DNA of 12,064 nucleotides, taken from NCBI GenBank assembly GCA_964496575.1, contig CAZCAC010000190.1, forward strand, positions 1 to 12,064, read 5' to 3'. Below the pieces are notes generated by a model that was given only the letters and a program-made list of their open reading frames with translations, ran no database searches and was not told the DNA's origin. The DNA is from CAZCAC01 sp964496575 (GTDB lineage: Bacteria > Planctomycetota > UBA1135 > GCA-002686595). Positions 5,423 through 12,063 of the stretch are shown in pieces; position 1 is the first letter of the stretch, and each line of letters begins with the position of its first letter. The position numbers were made by a program, and so were the translations under genes.

Positions 5423-7540
5423 ATGTCGTCCAGCCATCCCTTCATCGCCCCCTTCGCCGCGGCCCTCTTCCTGGCGAGTTGCGCCACCGAGCCCGTGACC
5501 CCGGTCGACCAGCCGACCGCCCCGCTCTCGCCCGATCGCGATAGCGACCTCCAGCGCCTCTTCGACCGGATCGCGCAACTGGAGGATCAGCGCAGCGACG
5601 GCCGGGGCGAGCTCCAGCGGCTGGCGCTGGCGTCGGAGAAGGGCGTGCGGCTCCGGGCGGTCCGGGCCCTGTCGAGGCTCCCGTATCCGGAGCTCGGCAC
5701 TCCGGTTACCGAGGGGTTGCTCGCCGCGCTGAAGGACGCTGAACCGCGGATCCGGGCGACGGCGGCGTTCGGCCTGGGCCTGCGCGCCGACCCCGCCTCG
5801 ATCGAGGGGATCCTCGCGGCGTGGAAGGACCCCGAGCCGCTCGTGCGCGCCCGCCTGGTCGAGGCGGGCAGTCGCTTCGAGGACGCCGCCCTCCGCGAGG
5901 AGGTTATGTACGCGATCTCGGATCCGTCGCCGCTGGTCCGCGCGGAGGCGGTGACCGCGCCTCACCGCTGGGACCCCGAGGGCAGCGGCGCGGCGATCGT
6001 CGACAGCGCCCTGGCCAACGTGGCGGCGCGGGCCCCGGTGAAGCTGCGGCGCGAGCGGTGGGGGCTGCCCGAGGGCGCGGGTCTCGAGGTCGAGGTCGAG
6101 GATCCCGAGGTGGTCTGGCGCGCCCTCTTCTCCCTGGCCCGCCGCAAGGCGGAGCGGGGCCGGGAGGTCTTCTACCTGTGGTGCCGCGCCCCCGATTCGG
6201 TCGAGGCGCGCCTCTTCGCCACCCAGGGGATCGCGGGCCTCGCGAAGTCCACCGACGACTGTGTGCACGCCTTGCGCGAGGCCCTGATCGACGAGGACTG
6301 GCGGGTCGCCGTGGAAGCGGCGGTCGGTCTGGGGCGCTTTCCCGAAGCCGCCTCGATCGGCCCGCTCGAGAAGGCCCTCGATCACCCCGGGGTCCACGTG
6401 CGCATCGCCGCGGCCGAGGCGCTGGGATTCTTCGCGGAAGAACGGCAGGTCGTGAAGCCGATCCTCGAGAAGCGCCTCGTCGACACCTCGCCGAACGTCC
6501 GGGCGGCAGCGATCGTCGCGCTGGCCCGCCTCTTCTCCGACGAGATCGCCGCCGACCTCGAGGTCCGCTCCCTCGACGGCGACCCGCGGATTCGCAAGGC
6601 GGTCGCCGAGAGTGCCGCTCACCTCGCCTCGGCCCTGGCCGTACCCCTCCTGGTGCGGCTCACCTCCGACGAGGACCACGGCGTCGCCTTCGCTGCCGCG
6701 CGGGGGCTCGGCGATCACCTCGAGCAGGGGGGCCGGGAGCGCGCCCACGAGCTGCTCCGCAGCAAGGACAACGGGCTGCGCCTGGCGGCGGTTGGCGCGC
6801 TGCAGGAGGGCCCCACCGTGCAGGATCTGCGGCCGCTGCTCACGTGCTACACCTCCAGCGAGGGGGACATAGCCGACGAGATCCGCTACGAGATCCTCGA
6901 GGCCGCGGCCCTGGTCCCGGACGATCGCGCGTTCGAGATCCTGATCACCGGTCTCCGGGATCGACGCCCCTTCAACCGGACGACGGCCCGCCGGCTCCTG
7001 GCGGAGCACTTCCCGCAGGAGCGCACCCCCGACGACGGCAAGATGCCCCCCCGGCGGGGCGAGGTCCCGTCGGTCGACGGACGCCACTCGAATCCGCTGG
7101 TGGAGATCCGGACCTCGCGAGGCACGATGGTCTTCGAGCTCCTCCCGGTCGAGGCGCCGATGCACGTCTTCAACTTCCTCAGCCTGGCGCAGCGGGGTGA
7201 GTACGACGGCCTCGACTTCCACCGGGTGGTGCCCGACTTCGTGATCCAGGGGGCGGACTACCGCGGCGACGGCAACGGCGGGGGGAGCTGGCGGGGAGAG
7301 CCGCTGCGGCACGAGCTCACGGCGCGCAAGCACGTCCGCGGCTCTCTCGGAATGCCTCGCTGGGCCGACCCCGACAGCGGCGGAGGTCAGTTCTACGTGA
7401 CCCATCGGCCGACCCCCCACCTCGACGGCCTCTACACGGTGTTCGGCGAGCTGCGCCAGGGGCTGTCGGTGCTCGACTCCACCGAGGTAGGAGATCGCAT
7501 TCTTGCCGTGCGCGTGCGCGGGGCGGCCGGGCGGCCCTGA
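5423..7540 (+). CDS. HEAT-repeat lipoprotein with C-terminal cyclophilin peptidyl-prolyl isomerase
   Basis: A 705-residue predicted lipoprotein. Residues 1-20 form a signal peptide ending in the lipobox LASC (Cys20); the following Ala suggests outer-membrane sorting. Residues about 60-535 are a long array of HEAT-like helical repeats, seen as recurring patterns such as VRLRAVRALSRL, PRIRATAAFGLGL, VHVRIAAAEALGFF, PNVRAAAIVALARL and LRLAAVGAL, interrupted at about 205-255 by a less repetitive insert. Residues about 559-705 are a cyclophilin domain: FHRVVPDFVIQG (599-610) supplies Arg601, Phe606 and Gln609, the equivalents of CypA Arg55, Phe60 and Gln63; GGGQFYVT (653-660) and HLDGLYTVFGEL (667-677) complete the active face. 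It should catalyse proline cis/trans isomerisation in the envelope, with the HEAT array as a client or partner scaffold. ATG 5423 is chosen because it starts the signal peptide directly; an upstream in-frame TTG (5411) adds four residues. No clear Shine-Dalgarno. Confidence 0.85.
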   Translation: MSSSHPFIAPFAAALFLASCATEPVTPVDQPTAPLSPDRDSDLQRLFDRIAQLEDQRSDGRGELQRLALASEKGVRLRAVRALSRLPYPELGTPVTEGLLAALKDAEPRIRATAAFGLGLRADPASIEGILAAWKDPEPLVRARLVEAGSRFEDAALREEVMYAISDPSPLVRAEAVTAPHRWDPEGSGAAIVDSALANVAARAPVKLRRERWGLPEGAGLEVEVEDPEVVWRALFSLARRKAERGREVFYLWCRAPDSVEARLFATQGIAGLAKSTDDCVHALREALIDEDWRVAVEAAVGLGRFPEAASIGPLEKALDHPGVHVRIAAAEALGFFAEERQVVKPILEKRLVDTSPNVRAAAIVALARLFSDEIAADLEVRSLDGDPRIRKAVAESAAHLASALAVPLLVRLTSDEDHGVAFAAARGLGDHLEQGGRERAHELLRSKDNGLRLAAVGALQEGPTVQDLRPLLTCYTSSEGDIADEIRYEILEAAALVPDDRAFEILITGLRDRRPFNRTTARRLLAEHFPQERTPDDGKMPPRRGEVPSVDGRHSNPLVEIRTSRGTMVFELLPVEAPMHVFNFLSLAQRGEYDGLDFHRVVPDFVIQGADYRGDGNGGGSWRGEPLRHELTARKHVRGSLGMPRWADPDSGGGQFYVTHRPTPHLDGLYTVFGELRQGLSVLDSTEVGDRILAVRVRGAAGRP

Positions 7541-7779
7541 CGCCGATCGGGGACGGGACCGCGAGTTCTCCACCCCACCCCGCGCGGGTTCCTCCACCGA
7601 CGGTGGATAAGTCGAGATCGCGTGCCGCAAACCTCGAATCTGCAGGCATTTGCGTCTCCTCCGGAATTGCGGAGGTGGCGTGGATAACAGGGGGACTCCA
7701 CTCGCGCATCGTCGATAGTCGAGAGAGAAGGCGGCGGCCGTCCCCTTCCTGGCCGCCCCCTCAATTCGGTTCCCGCCCC
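7541..7779. promoter_or_regulatory. Structured intergenic region before the protease gene
   Basis: This 239-base spacer between co-oriented genes has no supported gene. It holds three inverted repeats: TCCACCG-A-CGGTGGA (7593-7607), CCTCCG-N6-CGGAGG (7658-7675) and GGCGGCC-N11-GGCCGCC (7733-7757), the last in the protease leader about 22 bases before its ATG. GTGGATAA occurs at 7603-7610 and 7680-7687; its complement TTATCCAC matches eight of nine bases of the DnaA box. No T-tailed terminator for the upstream gene is visible. An open frame runs through the region into the protease but looks non-coding there. Confidence 0.4.
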
Positions 7780-8940
7780 ATGAGCAAGCGGCTATTCCTC
7801 GCTATCGGTCTCCTTCTCCTGGGTGGTCTCGGCGTGACCTGGGTCGAGCGATTCGACACCCGCCTTCACCACCTCGAGCGGGGGGAGACCATCTCCCCCG
7901 CCCGCTTCCAGCGCCTGGCCCACCGGCTCAGCCTGCTCCAGGAGGAGCTGGAAGGGTCGGAAGAGCGACTCGAGAGCTACGAGCGCGACCGCCGGGTGGC
8001 CCGGGAGCTACAGGAGCGTCTCGATCGGATCGAGGACGAGATCGAGAGCGCCAGGGAGGAGCTGCTGCGCCAGTCGGGCGATCTCGAGGCGTTCGAGCAG
8101 CGACAGAACCGGCAGCTCGTGGCAACGCTCGGCTCCCGTCTGGCGGATCTCGATCACGATCTCGACGCCCGCTGGGAGGACGTGCGCCGCACCCTGGAGG
8201 CGACCGCCCGCCTGGCCCAGGACAGCCAGGCCACGGTGGATGACCTGGCGAAGAACATCGAACGGACGCCCGATCGCTCGCGCCTGTGGGGGGAGCTGAT
8301 GGGCCCCACCGTCCAGCTCGCCGACGAGTCGACCGTGGGCAGTGGCGTCCTGCTCGCACCCGTCCAGGAGGAGGGGAGCGAGGAGCCGGTCACCTATCTC
8401 CTGACCGCCTGGCACGTGTGTCGGGACATCCTCGACGACCCCGCCGACCTCGGTCAGCCGATCCCGGTCAACGTCTACAGCCCCGAGGGTGGGTTCGAAC
8501 CGGGAACCGCGACGCTCGTCGAGCACGACACCGGGATCGACGTCGCCCTCCTGGCGATGAACGGCTCGCGCCGCTACGAACACGGGGCCCGGCTCGCCTC
8601 GCGGCGCCGCCTGGCCGACGTCCGTACCTTCGACCCCATCTACGCGGTGGGCTGTCCGCTGGGCAACGACCCGATCCCGACCCACGGTGAGATCGTCGAC
8701 GTCCGGCACGAAATCGACGGGCAGGGTTACTGGATGACCAGTGCGCCCACCTACATCGGCAATTCCGGCGGGGGCATCTTCGACGCGGAGAGTCGGGAGC
8801 TCCTGGGGATCTTCTCGAAGATCTACACCCACGGGAACCTGCGACCGACGGTGGTCCCCCACATGGGCCTGGCCACCCCCCTCGCGGTGATCTACGACTG
8901 GCTGGAGCAGGTCGGACACGGCGATCTCATTGAGGATTGA
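7780..8940 (+). CDS. Membrane-anchored coiled-coil trypsin-like serine protease (HtrA-like, no PDZ)
   Basis: A 386-residue protein. Residues 5-22 are a membrane anchor or uncleaved signal (LFLAIGLLLLGGLGVTWV). Residues about 40-165 are a long Glu/Arg/Leu-rich coiled coil. Residues about 175-386 form a chymotrypsin-fold protease with a full triad: His212 in TAWHV, Asp254 in TGIDVALL, Ser329 in YIGNSGGGIFD, with the YAVGCPLG strand (288-295) as in DegP/HtrA and Trypsin_2 proteins. No PDZ domain follows; the protein ends 57 residues after the serine. The topology puts the protease in the periplasm, held away from the membrane by the coiled coil, which may also oligomerise it. Likely role: envelope proteolysis or quality control. 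The frame is open back to 7603, but ATG 7780 directly precedes the anchor and the upstream translation is Arg/Ser/Pro-rich and unlike protein, so I start at 7780. No Shine-Dalgarno is evident. Confidence 0.85.
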   Translation: MSKRLFLAIGLLLLGGLGVTWVERFDTRLHHLERGETISPARFQRLAHRLSLLQEELEGSEERLESYERDRRVARELQERLDRIEDEIESAREELLRQSGDLEAFEQRQNRQLVATLGSRLADLDHDLDARWEDVRRTLEATARLAQDSQATVDDLAKNIERTPDRSRLWGELMGPTVQLADESTVGSGVLLAPVQEEGSEEPVTYLLTAWHVCRDILDDPADLGQPIPVNVYSPEGGFEPGTATLVEHDTGIDVALLAMNGSRRYEHGARLASRRRLADVRTFDPIYAVGCPLGNDPIPTHGEIVDVRHEIDGQGYWMTSAPTYIGNSGGGIFDAESRELLGIFSKIYTHGNLRPTVVPHMGLATPLAVIYDWLEQVGHGDLIED

Positions 8941-8970
8941 AGGAACGCCCAAAGGTCTCGAGACGAGAGA

Positions 8971-9011
8971 AGGGGCCCCTCCGCGCGCGTCGGAGGGGCC
9001 CCTCTTCATTT
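8971..9011. terminator. Strong bidirectional terminator between convergent genes
   Basis: A perfect 13-bp stem: AGGGGCCCCTCCG (8971-8983) pairs with CGGAGGGGCCCCT (8991-9003) around the loop CGCGCGT, followed by CTTCATTT. It lies 30 bases after the protease stop and about 40 bases after the convergent porin stop, so it can serve both strands. The tails are only modestly T-rich. Confidence 0.8.
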
Positions 9012-9016
9012 GTTCG

Positions 9017-9052
9017 ACCGATCCGGATCGGTTCAGAAGGATCGGTCTAGAA
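9017..9052. repeat. 16-bp palindrome and 14-bp tandem repeat at porin 3' end
   Basis: ACCGATCCGGATCGGT (9017-9032) is a perfect palindrome. GGATCGGTTCAGAA (9025-9038) is followed immediately by GGATCGGTCTAGAA (9039-9052), matching at 12 of 14 positions. The second copy contains the porin stop codon. It may be a leftover of local duplication or an additional 3' structure. Confidence 0.5.
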
Positions 9053-10378
9053 GGAGTAGTACAGCCAGAGCCAGAACTTCTGAGTATCGCCGTACTCGCC
9101 CTCCTCGCCCGAGCCGGTCTTCCCCTGGAAATCGGCGAAGCCGGCGCCCACATCGACGCCCCACGGAGTCTTGTAGGTGCCCTTGAGGTCGATCTCAGAG
9201 CCGTAGTCGGGGTTGTTGGTCTTGTGGCGATCGAAGTTGTGGTAGAAGGCCGTGAGGCTGAGCTTGTCCCACTTGTACCCCACCTTCAGGTAGGTGTCCT
9301 GAAGGCCGTCGGCGGGCGTGGTGAGGAACTTGTCGGCCCAGCCGTTGTGGGCGTGAAGCGTGGCCAACGGCGTCTGGAAGGAGGCACCACCGGAGTTGGT
9401 GTCGCCACCACCCAGCTGCTCCCAGCCGACCGCGCCGGTGAAGCCCTGGACCCGGCCGCCGAGGCTGCCGTGGAAGTAGCTGACGTCGGTCTTCTTCGGG
9501 TTGTCGGCGACGTCGTTCTGGTTCGCCATCTCGGCGGTGTAGAGCAGCGCCCAGTCGTTCTCGGTGAACTCGCGCTCGCCGGTGAAGCGAAGGCCGTAGC
9601 TGAAGGTGTTCTTCGGCTTGGCCGCGTCGAAGTCCAGGTAATAGCCGTAGGCGGTGAGCTTGCCGAGGTTCTCCCAGCTCTTGCTGATGTTTAGCAGGTG
9701 GTGCTCGGACTTCATGTTCGAGCCCACGATGTTGTTGACGTTACGGATGAACCCGTAGTACCCGGCGATCCCGGCGATGTCCGGCTTGAAGTAGGTGATC
9801 GCGTCGTAGACCTGCTCGGTCTGACGCCAGCCGACGTTGCCGATGAAGCGGTCGTTGTCGAGCTTGATGCGCTGGCGGCCGACCTTGAGGTCGCCGTCCC
9901 AGAGCGCGTCGTACTTGACGTAGACCTGATTGACCTGGGTGTTCTTCGGGTCCTTGACCACGGAGTACTCGGTCTTCCCGTTCAGGCCGTCGTTGTAGTC
10001 GGTGGCCCCGGGGCCGATCCGGGCGACGTCGGAGAACTCGAGGAGCCCGGTCAGGTTGTTCCACTCGGCTGACTCGTAGCCGAGCCGGGTGCGAAGGGTC
10101 GAGGCGCGCGCCTGCTTCTTCGGGCCGTCGTCGTCGACGTTCTCGTACCGATAGCGGAAGTTTGCCCAGAACTTCCCGCCCTTGAGAGCGTCCTTCAGGT
10201 CGTCGAAGGAGGAGCTCGGAGTCGCCATCTCGGCAGCGGTCAGGACCGGCTGGCCGAGGGTGGCACCCTCGCCCCCAGTGGGGTTTGCGCCGGCCGTGGT
10301 GCCGAGGAGGGTCGCACCGGCGAGCAGCATGGACCCACCCGCGGCCCATTTGCCGGTGGTGGTCAACGTCGTAATCAT
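9047..10378 (-). CDS. Outer-membrane porin, alginate-export (OprE/AlgE-like) type
   Basis: A 443-residue beta-barrel protein. A signal peptide covers about the first 31 residues (hydrophobic AAGGSMLLAGATLLGTTAGA, cleavage likely before NPTGG). The mature part shows alternating amphipathic strands with many aromatic residues (FWANFRYRYE, VYVKYDALWDGDLKVGRQ, YGYYLDFD, LSLTAFYHNFDRH) and ends in FWLWLYYSF, the C-terminal Phe signature for BAM-dependent insertion. The stretch GRQRIKLDNDRFIGNVGWRQ is typical of the alginate-export/OprE porin family. Substrate cannot be told; channels for anionic sugars or small solutes are usual in the family. The 5' end reads GTGATG: I chose ATG 10378, with GTG 10381 as alternative; only a weak AAAGAG precedes it. 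It is monocistronic, with a structured leader upstream and the strong terminator downstream. The final strands are complete, so the gene appears intact. Confidence 0.8.
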   Translation of the reverse strand: MITTLTTTGKWAAGGSMLLAGATLLGTTAGANPTGGEGATLGQPVLTAAEMATPSSSFDDLKDALKGGKFWANFRYRYENVDDDGPKKQARASTLRTRLGYESAEWNNLTGLLEFSDVARIGPGATDYNDGLNGKTEYSVVKDPKNTQVNQVYVKYDALWDGDLKVGRQRIKLDNDRFIGNVGWRQTEQVYDAITYFKPDIAGIAGYYGFIRNVNNIVGSNMKSEHHLLNISKSWENLGKLTAYGYYLDFDAAKPKNTFSYGLRFTGEREFTENDWALLYTAEMANQNDVADNPKKTDVSYFHGSLGGRVQGFTGAVGWEQLGGGDTNSGGASFQTPLATLHAHNGWADKFLTTPADGLQDTYLKVGYKWDKLSLTAFYHNFDRHKTNNPDYGSEIDLKGTYKTPWGVDVGAGFADFQGKTGSGEEGEYGDTQKFWLWLYYSF

Positions 10379-10480
10379 CACTCTTTCGATTGGTTTGGGT
10401 TGCTGGGAGGCTCTTCTGGGGTCCAGGGGATCTGGACCGGGGCGAAGGATTCCACTCTGGAGTCCGAGGTACCATGCGGA

Positions 10481-10510
10481 TCAGTGCGAGAAAACTCTAG
10501 GGATCTGCAT
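10481..10510 (-). CDS. Candidate nine-residue leader peptide upstream of porin
   Basis: A short ORF, MQIPRVFSH then TGA, with ATG at 10510. Its ribosome-binding site GGAGGTGA (10518-10525) stands exactly 7 bases from the ATG, better than that of almost any long gene here. It ends about 100 bases before the porin start, with small hairpins between, the layout expected of a translated leader that couples or attenuates expression. The same stop closes a longer 84-codon frame from 10735, which runs through a terminator stem and is unlikely. No homology is known to me and chance cannot be excluded. Confidence 0.3.
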   Translation of the reverse strand: MQIPRVFSH

Positions 10511-10530
10511 TCGACTCTCACCTCCAGCAG

Positions 10531-10578
10531 GCCCCCGAATCCCCCTTTTCGAGGCCAGGAGCGGGGATTCCTGGGGGC
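10531..10578 (-). other. Large hairpin in porin leader
   Basis: GCCCCC (10531-10536) and GAATCCCC (10537-10544) pair with GGGGATTC (10563-10570) and GGGGGC (10573-10578): 14 base pairs with a 2-base bulge and an 18-base loop. There is no T-run, so it is more likely an RNA structure or an operator than a terminator. It lies directly upstream of the leader-peptide ribosome-binding site. Confidence 0.45.
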
Positions 10579-10721
10579 TCACTGCGATGCGGATTCTCGG
10601 GTCGGGTATCGCTTCCCCGTCTCCGGAGCGTCCCGGCGGAGTCCACCCGGGGCGGCCGCTGGCATGGGTCTCAGGGCCCGGGAGCGGGTGGGCGGCGACC
10701 GGGCCCCGCGCAAATGCAAGA

Positions 10722-10748
10722 AGCGGGCCGGCCAATGGCCGACCCGCT
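10722..10748 (-). terminator. Rho-independent terminator of the repeat-protein gene
   Basis: On the minus strand AGCGGGTCGGCC pairs with GGCCGGCCCGCT around a 3-base loop ATT: 12 pairs including one G-U, followed by TCTTGCATTTG. It starts 22 bases after the repeat-protein stop codon, which supports that reading frame and strand. Confidence 0.75.
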
Positions 10749-10770
10749 CTCGAGAGAACCAGTGGTTCGC

Positions 10771-12063
10771 TCAGCGGAAGAGCACGTAGCGCAACCGCAG
10801 CCGACCCATCTGAAGAAGGTCGGGCTCATCGTCCCCATCGGGAATGTCGTTGAAGTCACCGAGCCCCAGGGTCTCTTGGGCACCGAGCATCCCCTTGCCG
10901 GAAGCCTGGCCCAACCGGGCGGCTCCGCTCATCGAGGAGTAGTTCGGGGTGGACCCGGCCCCGATGTCGCTCTTGGGGCGGACCTTGGCGGCGGAACCGT
11001 TCGCGGTGACGTGGCTCGCATTGGACCCGGCACCGATCTGGCTCTTGTCGCGAACCTTGGTGGCGGAACCGCTCACCGAGACGAAGTTCGGGGCAGCCCC
11101 GGCACCGATCTGGCTCTTATCGCGAACCTTGGCGGCGGAGCCGCTCACCGAGGCGAAGCTCTGGGCAGCCCCGGCACTGATCTGACCCTTGTCGCGAACC
11201 CTGGCGGCGGAACCGTTCACCGAGGCGAAGTTCGGAGCAGACCCGGCACCGGCCTGAGCCTTGTCGCGAACCCTGGCGACCGTACCGTTCACCGTGGCCC
11301 AGCTCTGGGCAGCCCCGGCACCGATCTGACCCTTGGCGCGGACCTGGGCGGCGGAACCGCTCAGCGAGCCGAGGTTCGGGGTCTCGTCGGCACCGATCTG
11401 GTTCTTGGCGCGGACCTTGGAGGCGGAACCGTTCACCATGGCGTAGTCCGGAACGGCGAAGCCGCTACCGAGGTTCCACTTGGAGCGGAGCTTGCTGGCG
11501 TCCGCGGCCGATCCGCTCACGAAGCGCATGCCGGAGTTCGCCGAGCTGATGCCACCATGGTCACCGAAGTCCGCGAGACCCAGGGTCTCGTCGGCACCGA
11601 TATCGCCCTTGGCGCGGACCTGACTCGTGTCAGCACGCAATCCGCTCGTGGAGCCGATGGTCGAGCCGCCGATGCTGCCGGTCGCCGAGCCGACGCCGCC
11701 CTTGTCATCGAGGTCCGCTTCGGCGAGGGCTTCCTGCGCGCCGATCGCACTCGCTGCACGCTGCCGTTGCACCTGCGCGGAGCGGTAGAACTCCACCGAC
11801 ATGCCGCCGCCTCCGGTTCCGCAGAAGCCATTCCCGCAAAGGTCGGCCTCTTGTCGCGGGCGCACCTGGGAGGCGTCAAAGTCGACTGCCGGGGGGCGCA
11901 CCGGAGGACCCAGCGGCGGGTGGATGATTCCGTCGTCCCTCACCTTGAAGTCGCCTGCGATGTGTCCGGCCAGAACGGCATCGGCAGTTTCGGAGGTACG
12001 AACGTACGCCTGGAGCTTGAAGCTCCCGAGGTTGTTCGCCTCGAGCCGCCAGGTACCTTCCAC
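10771..12063 (-). CDS. Tandem 24-residue repeat protein, unknown function (5' end outside window)
   Basis: The last 430 residues of a protein whose frame is still open at the window edge; the GTG at 12063 is probably not the start. I do not recognise the family. Residues 1-60 look beta-rich (GTWRLEANNLGSFKLQAYV), followed by a Pro-rich link and two close cysteines (76 and 81, LCGNGFCG). Residues 212-379 are seven exact 24-residue units, consensus about GSAAKVRDKxQIGAGAAPNF plus four small residues. Each has a Val-Arg-x-Lys core and a Gly/Ala/Ser-rich half, so the array is basic, polar and probably flexible or a thin solenoid. Before and after it lie copies of an acidic motif, I-G-A-D/Q-E-T-L-G-L-x-D-F-x-D, at about 107-120, 155-168 and 393-406. 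The end is basic/aromatic (RLRLRYVLFR). The beta-rich start suggests a surface or exported structural protein, but no signal peptide can be checked. Confidence 0.7.
   Translation of the reverse strand: MEGTWRLEANNLGSFKLQAYVRTSETADAVLAGHIAGDFKVRDDGIIHPPLGPPVRPPAVDFDASQVRPRQEADLCGNGFCGTGGGGMSVEFYRSAQVQRQRAASAIGAQEALAEADLDDKGGVGSATGSIGGSTIGSTSGLRADTSQVRAKGDIGADETLGLADFGDHGGISSANSGMRFVSGSAADASKLRSKWNLGSGFAVPDYAMVNGSASKVRAKNQIGADETPNLGSLSGSAAQVRAKGQIGAGAAQSWATVNGTVARVRDKAQAGAGSAPNFASVNGSAARVRDKGQISAGAAQSFASVSGSAAKVRDKSQIGAGAAPNFVSVSGSATKVRDKSQIGAGSNASHVTANGSAAKVRPKSDIGAGSTPNYSSMSGAARLGQASGKGMLGAQETLGLGDFNDIPDGDDEPDLLQMGRLRLRYVLFR
10927..11430 (-). repeat. Seven in-frame 72-bp tandem repeats
   Basis: Exactly 7 x 72 bp (504 bp) inside the unknown-function gene, without any indel. 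Neighbouring units are very similar at the DNA level; two adjacent units ending near 11170 differ at about six of 72 positions, including synonymous changes. This points to recent duplication or gene conversion. Odd units carry Pro-Asn at unit positions 18-19 and even units Gln-Ser or Ala-Ser, so the duplicated segment was probably 144 bp. Confidence 0.9.

Larger units (their letters stand above)
10382..10770 (-). promoter_or_regulatory. Long structured leader / upstream region of the porin gene
   Basis: Nearly 390 bases without a conventional gene. In minus-strand order it holds the terminator of the repeat-protein gene (10722-10748), an inverted repeat GGGCCCGG...CCGGGCCC (10674-10681, 10699-10706), a large hairpin (10531-10578), a nine-codon ORF with strong ribosome binding (10481-10510), an imperfect hairpin (about 10448-10466) and a 7-bp hairpin GGTCCAG-N5-CTGGACC (10420-10438), about 40 bases before the porin start. 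No convincing -35/-10 pair was found, so the transcript start is unknown. Confidence 0.5.

Noticed and set aside
5084..7630. 848-codon minus-strand open frame covering the HEAT-cyclophilin gene
   Set aside because: It is antisense to a gene with a lipobox, HEAT repeats and cyclophilin active-site residues. Its translation has no domain signature and it would also overlap the ribBA start.
7603..7779. N-terminal extension of the protease from an upstream ATG or GTG in the same frame
   Set aside because: The translation is Arg/Ser/Pro-rich, crosses several inverted repeats, and would bury the membrane anchor 59 residues into the protein.
10481..10735. 84-codon minus-strand ORF ending with the leader peptide
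   Set aside because: It starts inside the terminator of the repeat-protein gene, runs through strong hairpins and has a Pro/Gly/Arg-rich composition. Only its last nine codons have a good ribosome-binding site.
10927..11430. CRISPR or other non-coding repeat array
   Set aside because: The 72-bp repeats are contiguous without spacers, in frame, and encode a consistent 24-residue protein unit.
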